From assembly GCF_032681285.1 (NCBI RefSeq), contig NZ_CP136336.1, positions 476,001 through 540,000 of the forward strand: a stretch of DNA of 64,000 nucleotides, in the 5' to 3' direction. Every line of letters begins with the position of its first letter. Position 1 is the stretch's first letter. The notes under the pieces are model-generated. The model did not search any database. It was not told where the DNA came from and saw only the letters and a program-made list of their open reading frames with translations. This document shows positions 18,658-27,563 of the stretch, piece by piece. A program made the translations under genes and the position numbers. Source of the stretch: Piscinibacter gummiphilus. Lineage in GTDB: Bacteria; Pseudomonadota; Gammaproteobacteria; Burkholderiales; Burkholderiaceae_C.

Positions 18658-19734
18658 ATGCTGACCCCTTCGCAAGTGATCGTCCTCGCCACGCCGGTCT
18701 TCCTCCTGTTGATCGGCATCGAGTTCCTCGTCGGACTCAAGCGTGGCCGCAACACCTACCGGCTCAACGATGCGATGAACAGCATCGGCCTGGGCATCAT
18801 CAGCCAGCTCGTCAACCTCTTCGCCGCGCTCTTCACGGTGTGGCTGTACGCGCTCGTGTTCGAGCACGCGTCGCTCTGGAAGCTGTCGGCGAAGGACGTG
18901 TGGGTGTGGGTCGCAGGCCTCGTGCTCTACGACTTCTGCTACTACTGGCACCACCGCCTCGGCCACACGGTGGCGCTCTTCTGGGCCGCGCACGTGGTGC
19001 ACCACCAGAGCGAGGACTACAACCTCAGCACGGCGCTGCGGCAAACCGGCAGTGGCTGGGTCGGCGGCTGGCTCTTCTACCTGCCGATGGCGGTGCTCGG
19101 CTTTCCGCCGCTCGTCTTCGGCGTGGTGGCGTTGATCGACCTGCTCTACCAGTACTGGGTGCACACGCAGCACATCGGCAAGCTCGGCTGGTTCGACCGC
19201 TGGTTCTGCGCGCCGAGCAATCACCGCGTGCACCATGCGGTCAACGACCGCTACCTCGACAAGAACTACGGCGGCATCTTCATCGTGTGGGACCGCCTCT
19301 TCGGCAGCTTCATCGAAGAAGACGACCGCGAGCCCATCGTCTACGGCACCCGCGGCCCGCTGCGCAGCTGGAACCCGGTGTGGGCCAACCTGCAGTACTA
19401 CGCCGAGCTCTTCAAGGACTCGTGGCACGCGAAGCATTGGGGCGACAAGCTGCGCGTGTGGTTCATGCACCCCGGCTGGCGCCCGGCTGACGTGGCGGCG
19501 CGCTTCCCCAAGCCGGCGTTCGACATCGCGCAAGTGCAGCGCTACGACCCGCCGATGTCGCGCGGCGCGCAGTGGGTGTCGGCGGGTCTCTTCGTCGCCT
19601 TGCTCGGCGCGACCTCGCTGCTGCTGTGGAACGCCCACCGGCTCAGCCTGCCCGAGCAGCTGGCGGGGGCTGGGGGTGTCGTGCTGGGGCTGTGCGTAGT
19701 CGGCTGGGTCAGCGAGCGGCCCGAGCTTCGCTGA
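18658..19734 (+). CDS. Sterol desaturase/fatty acid hydroxylase-family membrane protein
   Basis: This integral membrane di-iron oxygenase is 358 residues long. The histidine clusters that bind the iron pair are complete: HHRLGH, HVVHHQSEDYN and NHRVHHAVND. Hydrophobic segments lie near residues 3-20, 45-70, 80-100, 135-160 and at the C-terminus. Bacterial members hydroxylate or desaturate hopanoids, sterol-like lipids, carotenoids or fatty acids; substrate is not evident. ATG 18658 was chosen because the protein begins at once with the first membrane helix. Confidence 0.85.
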   Translation: MLTPSQVIVLATPVFLLLIGIEFLVGLKRGRNTYRLNDAMNSIGLGIISQLVNLFAALFTVWLYALVFEHASLWKLSAKDVWVWVAGLVLYDFCYYWHHRLGHTVALFWAAHVVHHQSEDYNLSTALRQTGSGWVGGWLFYLPMAVLGFPPLVFGVVALIDLLYQYWVHTQHIGKLGWFDRWFCAPSNHRVHHAVNDRYLDKNYGGIFIVWDRLFGSFIEEDDREPIVYGTRGPLRSWNPVWANLQYYAELFKDSWHAKHWGDKLRVWFMHPGWRPADVAARFPKPAFDIAQVQRYDPPMSRGAQWVSAGLFVALLGATSLLLWNAHRLSLPEQLAGAGGVVLGLCVVGWVSERPELR

Positions 19735-19858
19735 GCCGCGCCGGTCGCGGCACCTTGATGCCGGCGACGCTTCTCCTACGGCGGGATGCGCGGGACTCCG
19801 ACATCGCCGGCGCGGCGCGCGGCGTACCGTGCCGCATCGCCCACCACAGGAGACCCGC

Positions 19859-20047
19859 ATGTCTGACAGCAAGCAGCAAGCCGGCGGCCAGGACCGCGAA
19901 CGCATCAACGTGCACCAGGACTACGAGCTCAACGACTGGGCCCGCAAGTACGGTGTCACGAAGGACGAACTGAAGAAGGCCGTCGCCAAGGTCGGCGACC
20001 GCGCGAAGGACGTCGAGGCGCACCTCAAGCGTGGCGAGCGCGGCTAG
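19859..20047 (+). CDS. DUF3606 small protein
   Basis: This 62-residue, highly charged soluble protein contains ERINVHQDYELNDWARKYGV and KDELKKAVAKVGDRAKDVEAHL, the DUF3606 pattern. The second part reads like a short DNA-binding-type helix pair, but function is unknown. A good ribosome site (AGGAGA) stands before the ATG. It lies alone between the desaturase and a small membrane protein. Confidence 0.8.
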   Translation: MSDSKQQAGGQDRERINVHQDYELNDWARKYGVTKDELKKAVAKVGDRAKDVEAHLKRGERG

Positions 20048-20097
20048 GCCGGAACCCGCCCGGCCGTCCGGAGTCGAACCACGGACGCGAGGGCGCC

Positions 20098-20418
20098 ATG
20101 CCGTACCTGCCTTTCCATTCGCTGCTGTATCGCTATCTATTCTACGGCTGGCTGTTCTTCGACGCCAGCCGGGGTGATGTCTTCGCGCGTGCGGCGGCGC
20201 TGCGCCACAACCGCGCGCAGGCACGTTGGCTGCCCACCTACATGCGGCGCTGGCTCGTCCTCGGCAGCCTCCTCTTCATCGTGGCGTACTTCTGCGAGCT
20301 CGTGCTCGCCAGCCCGCGGTTGTCGGCGTTCTTCTACGTGCCGAGCGTGCTCACCATGCCGATGAACCTGGTGACGGCGGTGTGCTGGTTCGGCCTCGTC
20401 ACAGGCTGGGGTGATTAG
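20098..20418 (+). CDS. Small hypothetical membrane protein
   Basis: This 106-residue protein of unknown family has an aromatic-rich N-terminus (YRYLFYGWLFFDAS) and two hydrophobic helices near residues 52-72 and 78-100, joined by a short loop. A basic stretch (RHNRAQARW) precedes the first helix. Codon use is like that of the neighbours. The frame is supported by position-specific GC bias and its fit between neighbours; no ribosome site is convincing. Confidence 0.55.
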   Translation: MPYLPFHSLLYRYLFYGWLFFDASRGDVFARAAALRHNRAQARWLPTYMRRWLVLGSLLFIVAYFCELVLASPRLSAFFYVPSVLTMPMNLVTAVCWFGLVTGWGD

Positions 20419-20482
20419 CGGATTGAAATGAACGATCGGTCGCCTATGGTTGAAGCATCCGGTGTTTCCGCAGGAGGCATTC

Positions 20483-20887
20483 ATGGCGATCAAGCGCATG
20501 ACCAAGGCCGATCGGCCGCAGTCGCTCGGCACCTACAACCCGGTCGGGCATGTGCTGCTGGCCTTTCCCGACGACGCCACCGCGCGGCAGGCGATGCAGG
20601 CCCTGTACGACGCGGGCTTCGATGCCGACGACGTGCTCTTCTACGACCATGACGAAGAGCGCGAGCAGATGGACGCGATGCTGCCGCGCGCCAGCCAGCT
20701 CGCCGGCTTCGGCTACGAGGTGACGCTGATGCGCCGCTACCAGCAGCTGGCCAGCGAAGGCTGCGGCTGGCTGCTCGTCTACGCGCCCGACGGCCCGCAC
20801 ACCGACCGCGCGATGGACATCGCCCGCCACCTCGGCGCACGCAGCGCCGTGAAGTACCACTGGCTGGTGGTCGAAGACCTGCTCTGA
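20483..20887 (+). CDS. Hypothetical cytoplasmic protein
   Basis: This 134-residue protein resembles no named family that I recognise. It opens with basic residues and then YNPVGHVLLAFPDDATARQAMQALYDAGF, which looks like an alpha/beta fold of the kind seen in small stress or heat-shock-induced proteins with general-stress-like GHV/A motifs. Acidic DHDEEREQMDAM follows. The ATG has a strong ribosome site (CAGGAGG), which fixes this start over an upstream ATG at 20450. Confidence 0.7.
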   Translation: MAIKRMTKADRPQSLGTYNPVGHVLLAFPDDATARQAMQALYDAGFDADDVLFYDHDEEREQMDAMLPRASQLAGFGYEVTLMRRYQQLASEGCGWLLVYAPDGPHTDRAMDIARHLGARSAVKYHWLVVEDLL

Positions 20888-20904
20888 GGCCAGTCGCCCG
20901 CGGC

Positions 20905-21969
20905 TCAGGCCGCGGCGGGCACCTGTGCGCGGAAAAGCCGCCGCAGGCGGTCCACCAGGCTGAGGCCCGCCGGCGCGGCTGGGTGGAAGGCATCGGCCGC
21001 GATGTGCTGCGCATCGAGCCCGGCGGCGAGCGCGTGGGCGCGCACCGCCTCCACCATCGGCGGTGGGCCCGCGGCGTAGAGGGCGGCGGTGTCGAGCCGG
21101 GGGAAGTCGCGCGCCAGCACCTCGTGGACGAAGCCGGTGCGGCGCGGCGTGGCCGCACCCGGGGCCGACAGCACCGGCGTGTAGCGCAGGCGCTGTGCGG
21201 CGTGCAGCGACATCAGGATGTCGCTGTCGTAGAGGTCGCGTTCGTCGCGCACGCCGTGGTAGACGTGGATGTCGGGGTGCCCGTCGTCGAGTGCCGCCCC
21301 GAGGATGGACATGATCGGCGCGAGCCCCGTGCCCCCCGCCACCAGCAGCAGCGGGCCGGGCTGCACCCCCTGCCAGGTGGCGCTGCCGAACGGGCCTTCG
21401 AGACGCAGCGTGTCGCCCACGTCGAGGTGCTGCGCGATGTGCCCGCTCACGAGCCCCTGCGGCACCAGGCGGATGTGGAACTCCAGCTCGCCCTCGCCCG
21501 GCAGGTTGGCCATCGAATAGCTGCGCGCCGGCAGCCGCCCCACGCGCAGGCGGGCGTACTGGCCGGGCACGAAGTGCAGAGCGTGGCCCTGCACCGCGAC
21601 CCGCAGGCGGATCACGTCGTGCGAGGCGCGGGTCTTGTCGGTCACGCGCACCTTGAGGTGGCGCGGCGGCGGCAGCGCCTGGCGCACCCGCTCGGGCACC
21701 AGCCACTCCACCGCCACCGGCCCGCGGGCCCGCGAGCGGCAGGCGAGCACCAGGCCTTGTGCTCGCTCGTCGGCGCTCAGCGCCTCGGGCAGGTGCGGGT
21801 CGTGCTCCACCTGGCCGTCGAGCACGCGGCACTTGCAGGCGCCGCATTCGCCGCTCATGCAGTTGTGAGGGAAGGGCACACCGGCGGCCAGGGCGGCCTC
21901 CAGCAGCGTCTGCTTGTCGCGCAGCGTCACTGGTGCGGCCCATTGGCGGATGGACAGTCGAGTCGTCAT
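20905..21969 (-). CDS. 2Fe-2S ferredoxin-FAD/NAD(P) oxidoreductase
   Basis: This 354-residue electron-transfer protein joins three domains. A plant-type ferredoxin has C37, C42, C45 and a fourth cysteine in LVLACRS. An FAD domain has ARSYSMANLP (residues 140-230). A nucleotide domain has LLVAGGTGLAPIMS. The order matches reductase components of oxygenases and phenol hydroxylases. It follows the cytochrome b fusion gene by 20 nt on the same strand, with a good ribosome site (AGGAG), so it probably feeds electrons from NAD(P)H to that membrane haem protein. No oxygenase gene is nearby. Confidence 0.9.
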   Translation of the reverse strand: MTTRLSIRQWAAPVTLRDKQTLLEAALAAGVPFPHNCMSGECGACKCRVLDGQVEHDPHLPEALSADERAQGLVLACRSRARGPVAVEWLVPERVRQALPPPRHLKVRVTDKTRASHDVIRLRVAVQGHALHFVPGQYARLRVGRLPARSYSMANLPGEGELEFHIRLVPQGLVSGHIAQHLDVGDTLRLEGPFGSATWQGVQPGPLLLVAGGTGLAPIMSILGAALDDGHPDIHVYHGVRDERDLYDSDILMSLHAAQRLRYTPVLSAPGAATPRRTGFVHEVLARDFPRLDTAALYAAGPPPMVEAVRAHALAAGLDAQHIAADAFHPAAPAGLSLVDRLRRLFRAQVPAAA

Positions 21970-21989
21970 GTCGGTGCTCCTGCGCCGGG

Positions 21990-23651
21990 TCAGTCGAGCA
22001 CCAGGCGCACCGGGTGCGTGTGCCGCGTGTGGCGGGCCTGGCTGTGGTCGAAGGCCGAGACCCACACCGACAGGCCGGTCTCGAAGGGCAGGTCGTAGGC
22101 GGAGTGCGTGTCGAGCTTGCGACGGGCTTCGAGTCGCCAGCGGCCGTCTTTCCAGGTGCCCACGGCCGCCACGTCGCCGCGGTCGCCGGTGAAGGGCGCT
22201 TCCAGCACCACCGAGGGCAGCACCGTGCCCACGGGGTAGGTGTCGAGCTCGGCGCTGTAGGGCACCGTCTCGGCCTTGCTCATCGCCAGCAGCTGGGTGT
22301 CGCCGTGGGTGGGGCTCAGGTCGATCGGGCCGACGCGGGCCTGCAGGGCGGCCATGTCGCGCGGCAGGAACTTGGGCCGCACGTAGGGGCTGCCGGGGAT
22401 CTTGTCCCAGTTCTGGTCGAAGCCGCCCGACTGCTTGGGGTCCTGCGTGTAGCCGCCGGTGTAGCGCTTGCCGGTTTCGGCGGGCAGGGGCGGGCCGAAG
22501 TAGTTGTCGTCGATCTGGCCGAGGCCGCCCGAGCGCACGCTCTTCCAGTGCCACACGTCGACGATGCTGCCGTCGGTGGTGGCGTGCAGGCCGCGGCCGG
22601 CCGTCGGCGCGGGCTTGCCGGGCAGCGGGTGCGAGCCGAGCTGGGCCGCGCCACCGCCCATGCTGGCCAGGCGCGAGAACATCACGCCGAACTTGTCTTC
22701 GTAGTAGTCGTCTTCATCGTTCTTCGCGTAGCGCGACTCCTTCACCTGCCAGCCCTGCGCCGTCTTCACGAGCGGCAGGTGCTTGTGGCTGCGGGTGCTG
22801 TCGGGCCACTCGAAGAGGAAGACCGCGTCGGTCGCGTCGCGCACTGCGCGGATCGTCACCGCCGTCTCGCCCTGCGGGAAGTTGGCGCCGCGCGTGGTGT
22901 GCACCGTCACGGCGGGGGCGTCTTTCCAGGCCGCGTCGTCGGGCAGGCCGTCGACCACCGGCAGCACCGCCACGCGGCGCATGTGCAGCTCGGAGGTGGC
23001 GACCCGCTCGCCGCCCGCCAGCACCGCCCACGCGGCACCGGCCACGCCCATCGCCGCGAGACCTGCCGCGCCGTAGGCCATGCGCGGGCGCAGGATCTTC
23101 AGCAACTGCGCCACGCCGCCCAGCCACAGCTGCGCCGCCACGTGCAGGCCGACGTAGGCGACGAAGCCCCAGGCGGCGGCCTGGTGCACGTTGGCCACCA
23201 GCGGCTCGGGCAGGCGGCCGGCCGCGAAGTACATCAGCGCGCCGCTGGCGCCGGCCACCGCGAGCAGGGCGAAGGCGACCCAGTAGAGCAGCCGGTTCCA
23301 GCCACGGCGGCGCTGTGCCGGGTCGGCGGCGGTGAGGCTCGCCGGCATCAGCTTCACCCGCCCGCCGAGCGCGCCGCGCCACAGCAGCGCCACGTAGGCC
23401 GAAGCGGCCCCCAGCAGCAGGTAGGCGCTCCACACGTGCCAGCGGCCCACGTCGCCTTGCAGCAGCAGCGGCTCGATCCAGCGCCAGCCGAGGCGGCCGT
23501 CGCTGTCGGCGATGCGCAGGCCGGTCAGGAGGCTCACGGCCAGGCCGACGACCATCAGCCAGTGGATGACGAAGGTGGGGGTGTCGCTGCGGGGCGAGGC
23601 CTCGGTGGAGGGGCCTGGCGGGGTCTCGGCGGACGTGGCTTGGCGGGTCAT
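21990..23651 (-). CDS. Di-haem cytochrome b fused to an ethylbenzene-dehydrogenase-type haem-binding domain
   Basis: Of 553 residues, about 1-215 form a cytochrome b561-like membrane part with histidines inside helices: FVIHWLMV (H30), GRWHVW, and the VHQAAAW and GLHVAAQ pair. A further helix near 210-228 leads into a large periplasmic domain resembling the haem-binding gamma subunit of ethylbenzene/DMSO-reductase-type enzymes. Recognisable pieces are DDAAWKDAP, FLFEWPDST, VDVWHWKSVRS and WRLEARRKLDT. The start follows a strong ribosome site (GGAGA). The gene is transcribed with a ferredoxin/FAD reductase and diverges from a two-component system. It likely moves electrons across the membrane; donor and acceptor are unknown. 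Confidence 0.85.
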   Translation of the reverse strand: MTRQATSAETPPGPSTEASPRSDTPTFVIHWLMVVGLAVSLLTGLRIADSDGRLGWRWIEPLLLQGDVGRWHVWSAYLLLGAASAYVALLWRGALGGRVKLMPASLTAADPAQRRRGWNRLLYWVAFALLAVAGASGALMYFAAGRLPEPLVANVHQAAAWGFVAYVGLHVAAQLWLGGVAQLLKILRPRMAYGAAGLAAMGVAGAAWAVLAGGERVATSELHMRRVAVLPVVDGLPDDAAWKDAPAVTVHTTRGANFPQGETAVTIRAVRDATDAVFLFEWPDSTRSHKHLPLVKTAQGWQVKESRYAKNDEDDYYEDKFGVMFSRLASMGGGAAQLGSHPLPGKPAPTAGRGLHATTDGSIVDVWHWKSVRSGGLGQIDDNYFGPPLPAETGKRYTGGYTQDPKQSGGFDQNWDKIPGSPYVRPKFLPRDMAALQARVGPIDLSPTHGDTQLLAMSKAETVPYSAELDTYPVGTVLPSVVLEAPFTGDRGDVAAVGTWKDGRWRLEARRKLDTHSAYDLPFETGLSVWVSAFDHSQARHTRHTHPVRLVLD

Positions 23652-23821
23652 GGTGGTCTCCTGCACGGCGTGCTTTTTTGTGGAAGGAAAGGGGCCGCGC
23701 GGACCCCCTTCACCCAGGAAGGCCGCTCAACTTTTCGCTCGGACGGGCCCCTGTCGGATTTAATCTAGGGTAGAAGTGCACATGCGTGCATTAGTGGTCG
23801 GCGCGCCGCGGTTTCATAAAC

Positions 23822-23837
23822 GTAACTGGCTGTAACT
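23822..23837 (+). promoter_or_regulatory. GTAACT direct repeat, candidate response-regulator binding site
   Basis: GTAACT occurs twice with a 10-bp period (23822 and 23832) between the divergent cytochrome gene and the OmpR-type regulator gene. Two half-sites one helical turn apart is the usual layout for OmpR-family dimers, so this is a plausible autoregulatory site. The remainder of the 228-nt gap shows no clear promoter. Confidence 0.45.
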
Positions 23838-23879
23838 CGGTGTGCCAGGAGGCTCGCCTATCCGAAGGAGGCACTGGAC

Positions 23880-24536
23880 ATGCGTGTTTTGCTCGCCGAA
23901 GACGACCCGGTGCTCGGCCAGGCGCTGCGGGTCGGCCTGAGCCGCGAAGGCCTCGACGTGGCCTGGACGCGCGATGGCATCGACACCTACACCGCCTTCC
24001 GGCAGGGCGACTACGCCGCCTTGGTGCTCGACCTCGACCTGCCCGGCCTGCCCGGGCTCGACGTGCTGCACCGCATCCGCCAGACCGACTGGCGCGTGCC
24101 GGTGATCATCGTCACCGCCCTGAGCGACGTGCCGCACCGCGTGCGTGGGCTCGACCTCGGCGCCGACGACTACCTCGGCAAGCCCTTCGACCTCGACGAG
24201 CTGCTGGCCCGCCTGCGCGCCGTCACGCGGCGTTCGCATGGCGTGCCCGGCGCGGTGCTGGCGTGCCGTGGCGTCGAGATCGACCTGCGCGACCACCGCG
24301 CCACCCGCGACGGCCTGCCGCTGTGGCTCACCGGGCGCGAGTTCACCGTGCTGCGCCTGCTGATGGAATCGGCCGGCAAGCCGGTGCCGCGCCAGCGCAT
24401 CGAAGAGCAACTGGGCGCCTGGGGCGGCGAGGTCGAAGGCAACTCGGCCGAGGTCTACATCCACAAGCTGCGCAAGAAACTCGGGCGCGACTTCATTCAG
24501 ACCCTGCATGGCAACGGCTACCTCCTCCCCCTCTGA
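23880..24536 (+). CDS. OmpR-family response regulator
   Basis: This 218-residue regulator has a receiver domain with LLAEDDPVLG and phospho-acceptor VLDLDLPG (D51), then KPF, and a winged-helix DNA-binding domain with LWLTGREFTVLRLL and EVYIHKLRKKLG. It resembles the QseB/TctD/PmrA branch. Its end overlaps the start of the kinase gene by 29 nt. Placed divergently from the cytochrome b/reductase pair, it probably controls that pair. A clear ribosome site (GAAGGAGG) precedes the ATG. Confidence 0.95.
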   Translation: MRVLLAEDDPVLGQALRVGLSREGLDVAWTRDGIDTYTAFRQGDYAALVLDLDLPGLPGLDVLHRIRQTDWRVPVIIVTALSDVPHRVRGLDLGADDYLGKPFDLDELLARLRAVTRRSHGVPGAVLACRGVEIDLRDHRATRDGLPLWLTGREFTVLRLLMESAGKPVPRQRIEEQLGAWGGEVEGNSAEVYIHKLRKKLGRDFIQTLHGNGYLLPL

Positions 24537-25956
24537 GGCCGTGCCGCCGGCACAGCGCGCGCAGCCTGAGAGCGCCTGGCGGCGCTTCCTCGCTGCGCCG
24601 CGTAGCCTGAAGTACCGCTGCCTGCGCAGCATCGCGCTGGTGTCGGGCCTGACCTGGCTGGTGGTCACGCTCGCCATCGTGGCGCTCGCACGGCATGAGT
24701 CCGACGCGATGTTCGACGCCTCGCTGCGCGAGCTGGCGCACATGGCGCTCGCCTTCGCCGACCACGAGCTGGCCGAGATCCAGCGCACCGGCGGCGGCGA
24801 CGTGAGCGACGACACCGACGAGGTCTTCAGCGACAAGATCGTCTACCAGGTCTGGCAGCAGGGCGGGGTGCTGGGCTACCGCAGCGCCAACGCACCGGCC
24901 CGCACGCCGCTGGCACCGGGCGCGGCCGGCTTCGGCGACACCGTGCTCGACGGCCAGCCGCTGCGCACCTACAACACCTGGAACCGCGAGCACAGCTTCC
25001 AGATCCAGATGGCCGCGAGCCCCGAGCGCCACCAGCACTACGGGCTGTGGGTGTCGCTCGCGCTGTGCATTGGCATGCTGTCGGCGCTGTGCGTGTTCCT
25101 GCTGCTCATCCGCCGCCAGCTCGACCAGGCCTTCGCGCCGCTCCACGACACCGCCGAGGCGCTGGCGGGCAAGTCGGCGGCCGACCTGTCGCCGGTCGAG
25201 CTGGAAGGGCAACCAGCCGAGCTCGCCCCGGTGATCGGTGCCTTCAACGGACTCATGCGGCGCATGAGCCAGACGCTGCGCTACGAGCAGCGTTTCACGA
25301 GCGATGCGGCGCACGAGCTGCGCACGCCGCTGTCGGGCCTCAAGATCCTGGTGCGCAACGCGCAGCGGGCGCGCAGTGCCGAGGAGCGACGCGAAGCGCT
25401 GGAGCAGATGGACGTGGCCATCGACCGCTCGACCACGCTCATCGGCCAGCTGCTGGCCCTGGCCCGCTACGACCGCGACCCGTCGCAGTTCGCCCTGCAC
25501 GAAACGGTCGACCTGTGGGAGCTGGCCACCTCGGTGTGGGCCGGCGTGGCGCCCCTGGCGGAAGAGAAAGGCATCCGCCTGCACTGGAGCCCGGGCCGCC
25601 CGCTCGTGAGCGTGCGCGGCAACCACGATGCGCTGGCGGTGGTGCTGCGCAACCTGATCGAGAACGCACTGGTGCACACACCGCCCGGGGGCGAGGTGCT
25701 GATCGAGGCGCTGGCGGAGGCGGGCGACGGGCAGGCGCAGTGGCTGGTGCACGACAGCGGGCCCGGCGTGCCGCCGCAGATGCGCGAGCGGGTGTTCGCA
25801 CGCTTCGTGCGGGTCGACCGCAGCAGTGCGCCCGGCGCCGGGCTGGGGCTTGCGATCGTGCGGCGCATCGTGGAGATCCACGGCGGCAGCGTCGTGATCG
25901 GTGAATCGCCCCGGCTGGGCGGGGCGCTGGTCACGCTGCGGCTGCCGCTGGCCTGA
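24508..25956 (+). CDS. Sensor histidine kinase
   Basis: This 482-residue kinase is anchored by helices near 40-62 and 175-200 with a 110-residue periplasmic sensor between them. A short HAMP-like linker follows. The H-box is FTSDAAHELRTPLSGLK, with N-box NLIENALVHTPPGG and G-boxes DSGPGVPP and GAGLGLAIVRRI. It is the partner of the overlapping OmpR-type regulator. The layout matches QseC/TctE-type kinases. The periplasmic signal is unknown. Confidence 0.95.
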   Translation: MATATSSPSEAVPPAQRAQPESAWRRFLAAPRSLKYRCLRSIALVSGLTWLVVTLAIVALARHESDAMFDASLRELAHMALAFADHELAEIQRTGGGDVSDDTDEVFSDKIVYQVWQQGGVLGYRSANAPARTPLAPGAAGFGDTVLDGQPLRTYNTWNREHSFQIQMAASPERHQHYGLWVSLALCIGMLSALCVFLLLIRRQLDQAFAPLHDTAEALAGKSAADLSPVELEGQPAELAPVIGAFNGLMRRMSQTLRYEQRFTSDAAHELRTPLSGLKILVRNAQRARSAEERREALEQMDVAIDRSTTLIGQLLALARYDRDPSQFALHETVDLWELATSVWAGVAPLAEEKGIRLHWSPGRPLVSVRGNHDALAVVLRNLIENALVHTPPGGEVLIEALAEAGDGQAQWLVHDSGPGVPPQMRERVFARFVRVDRSSAPGAGLGLAIVRRIVEIHGGSVVIGESPRLGGALVTLRLPLA

Positions 25957-25962
25957 GGCGGC

Positions 25963-27018
<1,056 letters not shown>

Positions 27019-27083
27019 GCCGCGCATTGTGCAGCGGCCCTCGCGGTCAGGGTCTGGCGGGTGGGCTGGCACAATCTCGCCCC

Positions 27084-27476
27084 ATGTCTCGCCGTCCCCC
27101 GTCAGCGCTGATCCGCTCGCGATTTGCCTTGTGGCTCTTCGCCTGCGCGCTGCTGCTGAAGGCGGCGGTGCCGCTCCTGGCGAGCGCGTCGGCCGAGGCG
27201 CAGGGCAAGGCGCTGGTCGAGGTCTGCACGGTGTATGGCGTGAAGACCATCGTGCTCGATGGCGAGCCCGCGCCCGACCATCAGGCCACGCATGCCGGCG
27301 ACCACTGTGCGCTGAGCGCGGTGATGGCGCTGGCCGCGCCGCAGCCGGCCGCCCTGCCGAGCCTGACCCCGGGCGCGCCGCAGGCGATCCCCTCGCCGCA
27401 GGCCGTGGAGACGGCGCCCGACGCCAGCGCCCGTTGGCGGGCCAGACTCAAGCAAGGCCCACCGGCGCTCGCCTGA
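27084..27476 (+). CDS. DUF2946-like secreted small protein
   Basis: This 130-residue protein has a signal-type N-terminal helix (residues 13-32, ending near ASA) and a short exported domain with [14 protein letters not shown] and [12 protein letters not shown]. This resembles DUF2946 proteins, which often precede TonB-dependent copper receptors. The family usually shows HCxxC; here only one cysteine remains after the histidine. The C-terminus is proline- and alanine-rich. It lies 87 nt before the receptor gene. Confidence 0.7.
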   Translation: MSRRPPSALIRSRFALWLFACALLLKAAVPLLASASAEAQGKALVEVCTVYGVKTIVLDGEPAPDHQATHAGDHCALSAVMALAAPQPAALPSLTPGAPQAIPSPQAVETAPDASARWRARLKQGPPALA

Positions 27477-27563
27477 GCGAAGTCGTGCCGCGGCCGGCGT
27501 CGATGCCGGCCTCCTGAGTCTTGCCCTGGCCCCGTGGCGCTCGTGCCCGGGCCTTCCCTCTTC

